Assembly (NCBI GenBank): GCA_903831295.1
Contig: CAIKXA010000075.1
Span: 1 to 48,430, forward strand
Length of the DNA stretch: 48,430 nt
Direction of reading: 5' to 3'
From: an uncultured bacterium
GTDB taxonomy: Bacteria; Planctomycetota; Phycisphaerae; Phycisphaerales; SM1A02
Below the pieces are notes generated by a model, which was not told the DNA's origin, did not search any database, and saw nothing but the letters and a program-made list of their open reading frames with translations. This document shows, piece by piece, positions 26,123-34,436 of this stretch (the first letter of the stretch is position 1; each line of letters begins with the position of its first letter). The position numbers and the translations under genes were made by a program.

Positions 26123-26169
26123 AAGGGTTGGCAGCGTATCACCACATCAAGAAATTGGGCAGAGTGGAA

Positions 26170-27198
26170 TCACCCCGCGGACGCCGGATCAAGTCGATCA
26201 CGCAGTCGATCGGCGGCGAAATTAAGCGTTAAAAGAGCGAACGCAACCACCGCGCACGGTGGAACCAACAACCACCAACGCCCCTTCACCAAATTCAATT
26301 CAGGCAAACCAGCGGCCGCTAAATTTCCAAGGCTTGGAAGTGGATCGCGAATTCCAATTCCAAGAAAGCTTAAAAAACTCTCGCTTAAAATTGCGCTTGG
26401 CACGGCCAAGGCCGCATACGCCGCCACCGGTCCCGCCAAGTTGGGCAACAAGTGCCACCAGAAAATTCGTCCTGTTCCAGCGCCCGCTGCGCGCGCCGCC
26501 TCCACATAAGGCCGCTCGCGCAGCGACAACACTTGCCCGCGCACCACCCGCGACATGGTCAACCAACCCACGCCCGAAATCGCCACGAGCATGGTGAAAA
26601 AATTCAACACTTGGCGCGAAGTCGGCGCAAAATCTCCCAACGCGCGCTCGGCGAATCCATCCACCGCAACACCCAGCAACGTGACCAACAACATGGATGG
26701 CAACGCGTACAACACATCCACCGAGCGCATAAGCACGCTGTCCACGCGTCCGCCAAACCACGCCGCCACAGATCCCCAAAATATCCCAACCGCCGTAGCA
26801 ACCAACGCCGCGCAAATACCCAGCGACAAACTAATCACGCTGCCGGCGCACAAACGCGCAAACACATCGCGGCCAAGTCGATCGGTTCCAAGCAACATGG
26901 CTGGAACATATTGATTCGCTTCACGGGCTTTTTGCGCGCGCTCTATCGCCGCTTGGTCGGCGATCCAAATTGGCGGCATCAAACTTAATTGCAAATTGCC
27001 AGCGGCCCAGCGCGGCGCGGAGACATTGCCACTGAGCGCGACTTCTCCAAATGCCCACGGCGTTGACAAGACCACCAACGCCAACAGTGTCAACAACAAC
27101 CACAAGCCAACGCCCAATCGATTTTTATTTGCGCGGCCGCCACGAGATGGCGCGGGTACTTGCATGGGTTCAATCAAATCTATTTGGCTCGCGGTCAC
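26170..27198 (-). CDS. Second DppC/OppC-type ABC permease
   Basis: This is a conventional 342-residue permease of the peptide importer family, first in the minus-strand transporter run. It has GTDRLGRDVFARLCAGS and the EAA-type loop RPYVEAARAAGAGTGRIFWW. The GTG at 27198 is chosen because TATTCT lies exactly 6 nt upstream; a TTG at 27204 is two codons earlier. The locus thus has two C-type permeases (this and 21064-22566) and a single B-type. Either two permease assemblies share DppB or one C-type has taken another role. It ends 47 bp before the binding-protein gene. Confidence 0.9.
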   Translation of the reverse strand: MTASQIDLIEPMQVPAPSRGGRANKNRLGVGLWLLLTLLALVVLSTPWAFGEVALSGNVSAPRWAAGNLQLSLMPPIWIADQAAIERAQKAREANQYVPAMLLGTDRLGRDVFARLCAGSVISLSLGICAALVATAVGIFWGSVAAWFGGRVDSVLMRSVDVLYALPSMLLVTLLGVAVDGFAERALGDFAPTSRQVLNFFTMLVAISGVGWLTMSRVVRGQVLSLRERPYVEAARAAGAGTGRIFWWHLLPNLAGPVAAYAALAVPSAILSESFLSFLGIGIRDPLPSLGNLAAAGLPELNLVKGRWWLLVPPCAVVAFALLTLNFAADRLRDRLDPASAG

Positions 27199-27204
27199 GT
27201 CCAA

Positions 27205-27210
27205 AGAATA
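27205..27210 (-). promoter_or_regulatory. -10 box TATTCT, 6 nt before the second DppC-type gene
   Basis: TATTCT, then TTGGAC, then the GTG ending at 27198. No clear -35 is seen. Confidence 0.5.
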
Positions 27211-27317
27211 CGCTTATTCAATTTTGCCATGCGGCATGCGCCAAGATTTGCACGCTCAATGCGGCGCGCCCACGGCAACACGCAATATGCAAACTTTATT
27301 TTCCCATGCCCCTCAAC

Positions 27318-28109
27318 TTAAGGATTTATCGAAGCTGGTTTGGAAGCAGGCTCATTGTCATTTCCGCGCGAGCGCCCACCAAAACCGCCCATCGCACCAC
27401 CCATGCCGCTGGGCCTTCGTCCAAACTTTGGATCCTCGCCTTTGCGGATGGACTCAAGCATCTCCGTGATCAACTTTTCACGATCACGAATGTCGTCCTG
27501 CAATCGCTTACTGGCGTCTTTCAAGGATCGATCAAGCGCCACAAGTTCAAACCCCCGCGCCTGAATATCCAGTTCGACCTGTTTGCGAACATTGATTTCG
27601 ATTTCCTTCATGGCTAATTCTTGCGCCACTGTATCTCCGGTCTTTTTGGCCGCATTTAAACTGTCGCTGGATTCGCGAATTTGATTTTGAACGCGCATGT
27701 CCTCAACACGAACCTTGTACAACTTTGGCTCGCGCTCTTTCATCATGGACAAACCCATAAGTTTGCGCGCCTCTCGCGAAATTTTTTCACGCAACGCGGC
27801 GGGATCGGTCTTGCGAAGTTTCTCAAGAGCATCGGCCCATTCTGGATTCACATCGCGTGCGGTGGCGATGACACGATCGATGTCCTCCTCCGCCAACTCG
27901 CGGCGCGCGCCCTCGCCAGCACGCCAACCGCCTCCACGCAAAGAAGTCGCTTGCGCGTCCTGCGCCCGAGGCGATTGCGTTTGATCAGTGGGCTCAACTT
28001 GATTGCCAGCCAGATTCGCCCCAGATCCAACGCGAAAAGTTGTGGCCGCAACCGCGGCGACAATTCCCATTCCAACCACCACTCCGGCTAAGAATTTTTT
28101 TGAACTCAT
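27318..28109 (-). CDS. Membrane-anchored helical protein of unknown function in the sigma factor module
   Basis: I recognise no named family. The 263-residue protein has an N-terminal membrane segment (about 6-25, LAGVVVGMGIVAAVAATT). A low-complexity linker rich in Gln and Gly follows. Then comes a long charged helical region (about 75-220: DALEKLRKTDPAALREKI, RKQVELDIQARGFELVAL). The C-terminal tail is rich in Gly and Arg (GMGGAMGGFGGRSRG). The layout recalls small periplasmic helical stress sensors of the Spy/CpxP kind, but I cannot confirm this. The ATG overlaps the stop of the upstream putative anti-sigma gene (ATGA), so the two are coupled. An envelope-stress role is inferred from the operon only. 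Confidence 0.7.
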   Translation of the reverse strand: MSSKKFLAGVVVGMGIVAAVAATTFRVGSGANLAGNQVEPTDQTQSPRAQDAQATSLRGGGWRAGEGARRELAEEDIDRVIATARDVNPEWADALEKLRKTDPAALREKISREARKLMGLSMMKEREPKLYKVRVEDMRVQNQIRESSDSLNAAKKTGDTVAQELAMKEIEINVRKQVELDIQARGFELVALDRSLKDASKRLQDDIRDREKLITEMLESIRKGEDPKFGRRPSGMGGAMGGFGGRSRGNDNEPASKPASINP

Positions 28110-28510
28110 CGACCCGCCCGCCCGGCTCGAAGGATGCTTCGCATTTCAAAATCCAAATCATCAAAGCCCGCGCCTTGCGCGGACGCCAGGCCTATGAAAT
28201 TTTCATCGCCCGACGAACTTGCGGATGCTTCGAGCACCAATGCGAGCGAACGATCATCACAAGTGAATCGATCACGCGCCGAGGAAGTTTGCCAAGCTAA
28301 AATTGAGCCACCGACCAAAATTAAAATCGCCGCGGCCGCCTTCCACTGAAAGGAAGTGCGAGATCCAATGCGACCCGCAATTTCCTGGTTGGGCAAGTGC
28401 ACAACGCTGGCTTGGAATACGCGCGCGGAAAGTCCGGGCGGCATAGAACTGGCGCTCGCATTGAGCACGCGAAGCGTGTTGGCAAATTGAATGTCCTCAG
28501 GCGTGTCCAT
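28106..28510 (-). CDS. Putative anti-sigma factor (single membrane segment)
   Basis: The 134-residue protein starts at ATG 28510, with a CAGGAG ribosome site 7-8 nt upstream. The first 55 residues would be cytoplasmic, a membrane segment lies at about 57-74 (AAAAILILVGGSILAW), and about 60 residues lie outside, including the acidic DDLDFEMRSILRAGR end. No zinc-finger His/Cys motif of classical anti-sigma factors is present. The call rests on size, topology and position directly after the ECF sigma gene. It overlaps the next gene by ATGA. Confidence 0.55.
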   Translation of the reverse strand: MDTPEDIQFANTLRVLNASASSMPPGLSARVFQASVVHLPNQEIAGRIGSRTSFQWKAAAAILILVGGSILAWQTSSARDRFTCDDRSLALVLEASASSSGDENFIGLASAQGAGFDDLDFEMRSILRAGRAGR

Positions 28511-28600
28511 TTTTATTCTCCTGCGATCCACTCAACGGAGCGGATGGTTTTTTGTTGCAACAATCACTTAAAAGAAAACATGTATCGGACTCATAATCAA

Positions 28601-29176
28601 TCATGCGCTATCCCCCATGTGTCGCCGCATCAAATCACGCAATTTACGGATGGCGCGATGATGACGCGCCAAAAGCGTGCCCATTGGTTCTGCAAGCAGC
28701 ACGGCGATTTGTTGAAAAGTCATGCCACCTTGATGGCGCAAGTCGATGATTTCTCGGTCCAAATCTGGAAGTTGATCCATGGCGTCGCGCAGAGCCCGCA
28801 ACTCCTCGGGCGCGGCGGTCTCTTCGGCAACTTTTTGCGGGGCGATGTCCGCCATGATGTCGCTGTCCATTGGGCGCGCGTGTAATTTGCGACGACGCAT
28901 TTCGTCACGCAAGCGATTGATGGCGATGCGAAAAATCCAAGATTCAAAGTGCCCCTGCTCAACATAGTCGGCGAGCTTGCGCGCGATGGTGCAGAAAACG
29001 CTTTGTGTGATTTCCTCGGCAAGTTCCTCATTGCGCGTGTTGGAGCGCAGATACCTAAAAATGCGCGGCGACCAATATTCAACCACCACGCGCCATGCCA
29101 CGGCGTCGCCCTTTGCGGCGCGCGTCAAGAAATCGCGGTCAAATTCATCTTCGTCGGAATCCTGCACAGCGTGCAA
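28601..29176 (-). CDS. ECF-type RNA polymerase sigma factor
   Basis: It would direct RNA polymerase to a specific promoter set. The 191-residue protein shows region 2 (RIFRYLRSNTRNEELAEEIT, then FESWIFRIAINRLRDEMRRR) and region 4 (LPDLDREIIDLRHQGGMTF, QQIAVLLAEPMGTLLARHHR). The C-terminus carries no extra domain. The start is uncertain: TTG at 29176 or GTG at 29167; no ATG fits. TAGACT at 29176-29181 lies 8 nt before the GTG and could be a -10. It leads a three-gene module with the putative anti-sigma protein and the helical membrane protein. Confidence 0.93.
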   Translation of the reverse strand: MHAVQDSDEDEFDRDFLTRAAKGDAVAWRVVVEYWSPRIFRYLRSNTRNEELAEEITQSVFCTIARKLADYVEQGHFESWIFRIAINRLRDEMRRRKLHARPMDSDIMADIAPQKVAEETAAPEELRALRDAMDQLPDLDREIIDLRHQGGMTFQQIAVLLAEPMGTLLARHHRAIRKLRDLMRRHMGDSA

Positions 29177-29245
29177 GTCTACAACTCATCACTCGTGAAA
29201 GTTCAAGCGCAAATTGTGAATTCAACGCGTGACTTGAGTGGGCAA

Positions 29246-30751
29246 TCACATTGGCATGCCGTCAAAATCATCGCGCGCATTCGCGCCACGATCATTTGGC
29301 CTGACCAATCGCGGCGGCGCGTCCCAAGAAGTAGCCGCGGGATTGTCGGAGAAATCGCGGAAGCGAGTCACGCGGCTGTCCCATGTCAAACGCACAACGC
29401 CCGTTGGTCCGTTGCGCTGCTTGGCGACGATCAACTCCGCAAGTCCACGCTTGTCGGGATTCGCCTCGCTCCAATCGTCATCGCCTTGGTGGTAGTACTC
29501 CTCGCGGTGCAACATCATCACCACGTCGGCGTCCTGCTCAATGCTTCCCGACTCGCGCAAATCGCTCATCTGCGGTCTATGACCGGGTCGATCCTCCGAC
29601 TTGCGGCTGAGCTGGCTGAGACAAATCACCGGCACCTCCAGTTCGCGCGCCATGGCTTTGATGCCACGACTGATATCGCTCACTTCAACTTGGCGATTTT
29701 CGCTGCGTGTTCCAGCGGACATCAATTGCAAGTAGTCAATAAAAATAGCCTCAATGCCGTGCTGTTCGCGCAAACGCCGCGCCTTGCTGCGCATGGAAAG
29801 CATGGTGAGTCCAGGGGTGTCATCGATCCACACCTTGCTGCTCTTCATGGCTTCGCACGCGGCAAGCAACGCACGATAATCCTCGTTGCGCAACATGTTG
29901 CGACGCAAGCGTTGCGAATCAATTCCGCTTTTGCTGCACAACAAACGCTGCACCAATTGTTGCTTACCCATTTCCAAACTGAACATGGCCACCGCATGTC
30001 CACCAGCCGCGGCATTTTCCATCATGTTCAAGGCGAACGCGGTCTTGCCCATGCTGGGCCGCGCCGCCAACACGATCATTTCACCCTTCTGCAAGCCGCT
30101 GGTGATCTCGTCAAATTCCGCAAAGCCGGTGGGCATTCCATTGAATGATTTCCCATCGCTTGTGTCGATCATCTTGATGGCGTGATCAAGCAATTCCTGC
30201 AACGTGGAGAATTGCGCCGACTCGCGCCGCTGCGCGATTGCGAAGATGCGTTGCTCGGCGGCTTCCAAAACTTGTTGAGGAAGATCCGTTGAACTCTGCG
30301 CATCGGCAAGAATTTCGCCGGCCGCGCGGATTAATTCACGCAAGGTTGCCTTGTCGCGCACTAGGCGCGCGTACTCGCTGGCATGCGCCGCGGTGGGAAC
30401 ACTCTCCGCAAGCTCCACCAAATATTCGGTGCCGCCAACATCGTCAAGAATGCCTCGATCAAGAAGTTGTTGATTCAGTTGCACCACGTCAAGCGAAGCA
30501 GTGCGATCCCAAATTCCAACCATGGCTTCGAAGATCGCGCCGTGCGCGGGACGAAAAAAATCGCCACTGGTTCGCACCAACTGCACAACATCGCCAACCA
30601 CTTTCGGATCGATCAAGATCGATCCCAGCAAACTCATTTCCGCTTCAATGGCGTGTGGTGGCGCCGCGTCCAAAAGACGCTGCGCATCCCGCATGTCCAT
30701 GCGAGGACGTCCGCGGTCGGACCCGCGATATGAAGGTTGCTTTGGTTCCAT
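29246..30751 (-). CDS. dnaB: Replicative DNA helicase
   Basis: This is the hexameric helicase that unwinds DNA at the replication fork. The 501-residue protein has the N-terminal domain (HAIEAEMSLLGSILIDP), the linker helix region and a RecA-type motor. Walker A is ARPSMGKTAF (about 230-239), and Walker B is IEAIFIDYLQLM. The C-terminal RGLAELIVAKQRNGPTG motif is typical of DnaB. The N-terminus has about 20 extra charged residues, so Met18 or Met20 are alternative starts. No ribosome site is clear. No primase or rplI neighbour is present; it is followed by the sigma gene on the same strand. Confidence 0.96.
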   Translation of the reverse strand: MEPKQPSYRGSDRGRPRMDMRDAQRLLDAAPPHAIEAEMSLLGSILIDPKVVGDVVQLVRTSGDFFRPAHGAIFEAMVGIWDRTASLDVVQLNQQLLDRGILDDVGGTEYLVELAESVPTAAHASEYARLVRDKATLRELIRAAGEILADAQSSTDLPQQVLEAAEQRIFAIAQRRESAQFSTLQELLDHAIKMIDTSDGKSFNGMPTGFAEFDEITSGLQKGEMIVLAARPSMGKTAFALNMMENAAAGGHAVAMFSLEMGKQQLVQRLLCSKSGIDSQRLRRNMLRNEDYRALLAACEAMKSSKVWIDDTPGLTMLSMRSKARRLREQHGIEAIFIDYLQLMSAGTRSENRQVEVSDISRGIKAMARELEVPVICLSQLSRKSEDRPGHRPQMSDLRESGSIEQDADVVMMLHREEYYHQGDDDWSEANPDKRGLAELIVAKQRNGPTGVVRLTWDSRVTRFRDFSDNPAATSWDAPPRLVRPNDRGANARDDFDGMPM

Positions 30752-30795
30752 CTAAATCTGCCCAAAAATTTTGAAAAGTGCCAGACCCGCTGAAA

Positions 30796-31104
30796 TTATC
30801 TGGCGGTCACAAGTTCTTGAGGCGCAACGCTTTGCTCACGCATTAAACGACCCGGCTTGAATCGCACGGAGCGCTTGGCTGGCACCTTCACTGGTTCGAG
30901 GGTCTTGGGATTTTGCGCCATGCGCGGCGCGCGTTGGCGCACTTCAAACACGCCGAAGTCACGGAACTCAAGTCGGTTGCCACGGTTCAATTCCTGAACA
31001 ACCGCGTCCAAAAATGCTTGCACAATTTTTCGCGTGTCGCCTCGATCAGCGCCAGTTTGTTGCGCAACTTGTTCAACCAATTCTTTTTTCGTGATTGTGT
31101 TCAT
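30796..31104 (-). CDS. HU/IHF-family DNA-binding protein
   Basis: This is a small DNA-bending nucleoid protein. It is 102 residues from the ATG at 31104. The fold is complete: helices (TKKELVEQVAQQTGADRGDT), then LEFRDFGVFEVRQRAPRMAQ, with the intercalating Pro of NPKT at the arm tip, and RSVRFKPGRLMRE at the end. A GGGAG ribosome site lies about 11 nt upstream, rather far. A promoter with TTGACA lies further upstream. HU and IHF subtypes cannot be separated with confidence. It is 44 bp before dnaB on the same strand. Confidence 0.93.
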   Translation of the reverse strand: MNTITKKELVEQVAQQTGADRGDTRKIVQAFLDAVVQELNRGNRLEFRDFGVFEVRQRAPRMAQNPKTLEPVKVPAKRSVRFKPGRLMREQSVAPQELVTAR

Positions 31105-31125
31105 TTTGAAAGTGTCTCCCACATT

Positions 31126-31157
31126 TTTATAAGCGACAAAAAACCTCGAACTGTCAA
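31126..31157 (-). promoter_or_regulatory. Probable promoter of the HU-family gene
   Basis: A perfect TTGACA (31152-31157) and TATAAA (31126-31131) are separated by 20 nt, or 19 nt to TTATAA. The spacing is long, but both boxes are strong and the leader would include the GGGAG ribosome site. Confidence 0.5.
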
Positions 31158-31208
31158 CAGTATGGTCAAAGAGGTGGGTCCGCGTCAAGAGCAAATCTCA
31201 TCCACGAT

Positions 31209-32732
31209 TTATGAGCGAGTTGTCCCCGATGGTTGTCCACGAATGCGGTGAATGGCATTTGTTGTGCTTAATCCCGCGCGCAAACCTAAAATATGAAAAG
31301 TTGCGTTTATTTTCTTGACAACTCCCATTTCAGGTATTTGTTCTGGTTGATAGTCGCCGCCCTTGGCATACACGTGTGGCCGCGCCGCCAATAACGTGGC
31401 GTCCGCGGTCGCCTCATCAAACCACGTGACAAAATCCACGCACTCAAGCGCCTCCAAAACTTCAAGCCGTTGCTCTAGCGGAAACACTGGACGATCGTCG
31501 CCTTTTAATTTGCGCACGCTCGCGTCGCCGTTGAGCGCGACCACCAAACAATCGCCCAAAGATTTTGCCTCGCGCAAACTAGCCACGTGGCCCGCATGCA
31601 AAACATCAAAGCAACCATTTGTGAAAATAATTTTCTGCCCCGCGCTGCGCCGCGCATCCATCTCAAGCGCAAGATCAGCGCGGTTGCGAATCTTGCCCGC
31701 TAAATGTCCGGCCTGAAACAAAACTTGCTTGCGAATTTGCGCCAGCGGAATTGGTCTGGCTCCAAACACCTCCACTTCCAGTCCAGCGGCCACATTGGCC
31801 AACTGAACTGATTCAAGCCAAGAGAATCCATTGCACAACGCGCCCGCGAGCGCCGCCAACACCATGTCGCCGGCGCCAGTCACGTCATACACCTTGCGCG
31901 CCAATGTCGGCACATGCACTGGGTGCGCAGCGGGCATTCCCAGCAGCGCACCGTGGCGATCAAGAGTTAACACAATCGCTTCAAGACCAAGTTGCGCGAT
32001 CAACTGATCGCTCATGGCGCGCAAAATCGGCTCGTCAAAACCAGATGCCGCCCGCAGGCCAGTGGCTTGCTCCGCCTCGCTGCGATTTGGAGTGATGGCG
32101 GTGGCGCCTTTGTACTTGGCGTAATCATTGATCGCGGCCGGATCCACCAAAAGTTTTTTATTCGCCGCTCGGCAACGCTGGATTAATTGCGCGCACAATT
32201 GCGGCGTGCACACGCCCTTGGCGTAATCCTCCAAGCAAACAATGTCGCAATTGGGCAACGCCTCATCAATCGCCGCCAACAACTGCGCGGCAATCGCGTC
32301 GGAAATTGGCTCGCGGCTTTCCATATCAAGGCGAAACATTTTTTGAGGATGGCGATGCTGCGCCAAACCGATCAAACTTTTTTTGACAGTTGTAGGCCGC
32401 GAAGAATCCTGCACAAGATGCTTTGATTCACAACCGCCGGACTTCAATAATTCCCGCAAAGAGCGTCCTTCCGCGTCCGCGCCAGTCACTCCAACGCACT
32501 GCACGGTTGCGCCCAAAGCCGCCGCGCACAGCGCAACATTGCTGGCGCCACCCGCGGTTTCCTCCAGGTCCTGCGCGCCGCGGCTTAACAACACCGGAAC
32601 CGGAGCGTCGGGGCTTAATCGCTCGGCGGCGCCGGAAAGCGCTTGATCAAGCATGAAATCCCCAATCACCAACACGCGGAATGATTTCCACGCCGCCATT
32701 TTCACGACCAAACCTTCGGTTGAGAAACTCAT
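31209..32732 (-). CDS. hldE: Bifunctional heptose-7-phosphate kinase / heptose-1-phosphate adenylyltransferase
   Basis: It makes ADP-heptose precursor for lipopolysaccharide core. The 507-residue protein has an N-terminal PfkB-type kinase domain (VLVIGDFMLDQ, later VTGAGDMVLAALAGAL). Its C-terminal nucleotidyltransferase domain begins with FTNGCFDVLHAGHVASL. The Met at 32732 (MSFSTEG) is preferred over the longer ORF, which overlaps lpxK. TAGACT lies 7 nt upstream and shares its TAG with the lpxK stop, so a leaderless start or coupling are both possible. Together with lpxK it shows that this organism makes a Gram-negative outer envelope. Confidence 0.94.
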   Translation of the reverse strand: MSFSTEGLVVKMAAWKSFRVLVIGDFMLDQALSGAAERLSPDAPVPVLLSRGAQDLEETAGGASNVALCAAALGATVQCVGVTGADAEGRSLRELLKSGGCESKHLVQDSSRPTTVKKSLIGLAQHRHPQKMFRLDMESREPISDAIAAQLLAAIDEALPNCDIVCLEDYAKGVCTPQLCAQLIQRCRAANKKLLVDPAAINDYAKYKGATAITPNRSEAEQATGLRAASGFDEPILRAMSDQLIAQLGLEAIVLTLDRHGALLGMPAAHPVHVPTLARKVYDVTGAGDMVLAALAGALCNGFSWLESVQLANVAAGLEVEVFGARPIPLAQIRKQVLFQAGHLAGKIRNRADLALEMDARRSAGQKIIFTNGCFDVLHAGHVASLREAKSLGDCLVVALNGDASVRKLKGDDRPVFPLEQRLEVLEALECVDFVTWFDEATADATLLAARPHVYAKGGDYQPEQIPEMGVVKKINATFHILGLRAGLSTTNAIHRIRGQPSGTTRS

Positions 32733-32742
32733 GCCGCGCAGT

Positions 32743-33759
32743 CTAGCGATGACAGCGACTTTGCCCCACACGAATGGCGCGCGTCAATTGCGCCAGCAAA
32801 ACGCTTTCGCCCTGCACAAATTCAATGGCAAGGCGCGGCCTCACCAACGGCAGCGCGGTCTTCACGCCCAGCGGCGCGATCTTCATCCAATCTTTTTGCG
32901 TGACAATGATCGCGTCCGCGCCCGCTTGCTCCGCACGTTGCACCAAGCGCGCCAACTTGGGCGCGTTCCACTTCGCGTGATCTACCAAGCGCGGAACATC
33001 CACCACGGCCGCCGCCACCGATTCAGTTTGCTCAACAATGGCGCGGGGATTTCCAGTGCCCGCCCAAACCGCCACGCGCTTGCGCCGCAACCAATTCACT
33101 TCATGCACGGCGCCTTCTTCAATTCCCTCAAGACCAGTCCACACGTGGCTACACCAAGCCAAAGGCGCTTGTCCATGCAATTTTATAATTTGATCCGTCA
33201 AGTCATCATCCACTTTGAAGGCGCGCGTGACAATCACTCCCGTGGCGCGCCGCAACGACAGCGCCGGTTCGCGCAACCAACCCAAAGGAAGAAGTTCTCC
33301 ATCAAGCGCTGGCCGCGTGGCGTCGATCAAAACCAAATCGCAGTCACGGCGCAATTGTTCATGTTGAAATCCATCATCTAGAACAACCACATCGCACGCT
33401 GGATTTTTCACACGCATCGCCGCGATTCTTTGCGCACGATCTGCGCCCACAGCCAACACAATTCCCGGCAGTCCCGTGCGATGCTCAAGAACTTCGTCGG
33501 CTTGCTCGGCGCCTTTGTGCCCGCGCAACGCGATCATTGGAGAATGTCCGCCTGCCTGAAGCGCGCGAACGATCCACTGCGTCAAAGGAGTTTTTCCAGT
33601 TCCACCCGCGGTGATATTGCCCACGCTAATCACTGGCAATCCGCAATCCATCGCAAGTCGATCCTGCAAACGCTTGGCGCGCACATGAATGGCCACGCCA
33701 TAGCCAACGCTTGCGGCGGCGGCGAATGGTCGCATCCAAGTTGGCAAAGGTCCACTCAT
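32743..33759 (-). CDS. lpxK: Tetraacyldisaccharide 4'-kinase
   Basis: It adds the 4'-phosphate to the lipid A precursor at the inner face of the cytoplasmic membrane. The 338-residue protein has the family P-loop SVGNITAGGTGKTPL and the conserved VVLDDGFQHEQLRRD. The N-terminal hydrophobic region (about 5-25) fits the membrane-associated helix of LpxK. The ATG at 33759 overlaps the maf stop (ATGA), so maf, lpxK and hldE appear co-transcribed. It ends 10 bp before hldE. Confidence 0.94.
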   Translation of the reverse strand: MSGPLPTWMRPFAAAASVGYGVAIHVRAKRLQDRLAMDCGLPVISVGNITAGGTGKTPLTQWIVRALQAGGHSPMIALRGHKGAEQADEVLEHRTGLPGIVLAVGADRAQRIAAMRVKNPACDVVVLDDGFQHEQLRRDCDLVLIDATRPALDGELLPLGWLREPALSLRRATGVIVTRAFKVDDDLTDQIIKLHGQAPLAWCSHVWTGLEGIEEGAVHEVNWLRRKRVAVWAGTGNPRAIVEQTESVAAAVVDVPRLVDHAKWNAPKLARLVQRAEQAGADAIIVTQKDWMKIAPLGVKTALPLVRPRLAIEFVQGESVLLAQLTRAIRVGQSRCHR

Positions 33760-34343
33760 TGAAACTCTTTCTCTACACGCAGAAGAAATTCTTGCACCCG
33801 CCGCCACGGAAGTCCAGCCACCGTGTCGGGATCACCTTCGCAATGTACCCGCCACCCATCTCGCAGCCGTTGCGAAATGTCATATCCCCCCGCTCGACCG
33901 CGCCACAATTCACTCGCTAAATATTTTTCCAATTGCTCATGCGACACCGCATCCATTGTCACGCGCGCCTGATCAAAAAATGTCCACTCATGCCCGCGAT
34001 GCAATATGCACACGCCAGTGACCACACTATGCGCGCCGCTCAACGCCAGCTCCAACATTGATCTGGCCTCGTCTAAACTTTGTGGCTTTCCCATAGCAAA
34101 CCCCGCCATTTCACATATTGTGTCGGCGGCCAAAATCACCTTTCCTTGGCAGCGTTGGGTAAACGCCTCGAGTACCGATTGCGCTTTCATTCGCGCGATC
34201 CGCATCGCATTCTCTTGAACAATCCCACTTGGAGCCTGCGCGGCGTCATCTATTGGGGCTTCAATCGCCTCGAATACCACGCCTTCCCTGCGCAAAATCT
34301 CTATTCGATTTTGGGACCGGCTTGCAAGAACAATTGGAATCAT
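33756..34343 (-). CDS. maf: Maf-family nucleotide pyrophosphatase, divergent
   Basis: Maf proteins hydrolyse non-canonical nucleoside triphosphates such as dTTP/UTP or modified forms. The 195-residue protein starts at ATG 34343 with GGGAG about 10 nt upstream. It has IVLASRSQNRIEIL, where the family normally has SxSPRR, so the Pro and one Arg of the active-site motif are changed. The remaining motifs are present: AADTICEMAG (catalytic Asp), MGKPQSLDEA and GYDISQRLRDG. Activity may be altered or reduced. It heads the maf-lpxK-hldE run and is divergent from the kinase gene. Confidence 0.88.
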   Translation of the reverse strand: MIPIVLASRSQNRIEILRREGVVFEAIEAPIDDAAQAPSGIVQENAMRIARMKAQSVLEAFTQRCQGKVILAADTICEMAGFAMGKPQSLDEARSMLELALSGAHSVVTGVCILHRGHEWTFFDQARVTMDAVSHEQLEKYLASELWRGRAGGYDISQRLRDGWRVHCEGDPDTVAGLPWRRVQEFLLRVEKEFQ

Positions 34344-34436
34344 GAAATCAAATCTCCCAAGCGGCCAAGTATTGGCGCGCGCGGCCACATTGGAAAGTAA
34401 TTCCTCACGAAACACTCCGCTGCGGAAACAATATTG

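Noticed and set aside
24980-26509. 509-codon plus-strand open frame across the binding protein and second permease
   Set aside because: It is antisense to two genes with clear family motifs and has no recognisable domain; long antisense frames are common with this codon bias.
28511-28600. Possible hairpin (ATCCACT/AGCGGAT) with a T-run between the sigma and anti-sigma genes
   Set aside because: The stem is only 4+2 pairs with a mismatch, and the T-run lies on the strand opposite to the genes.
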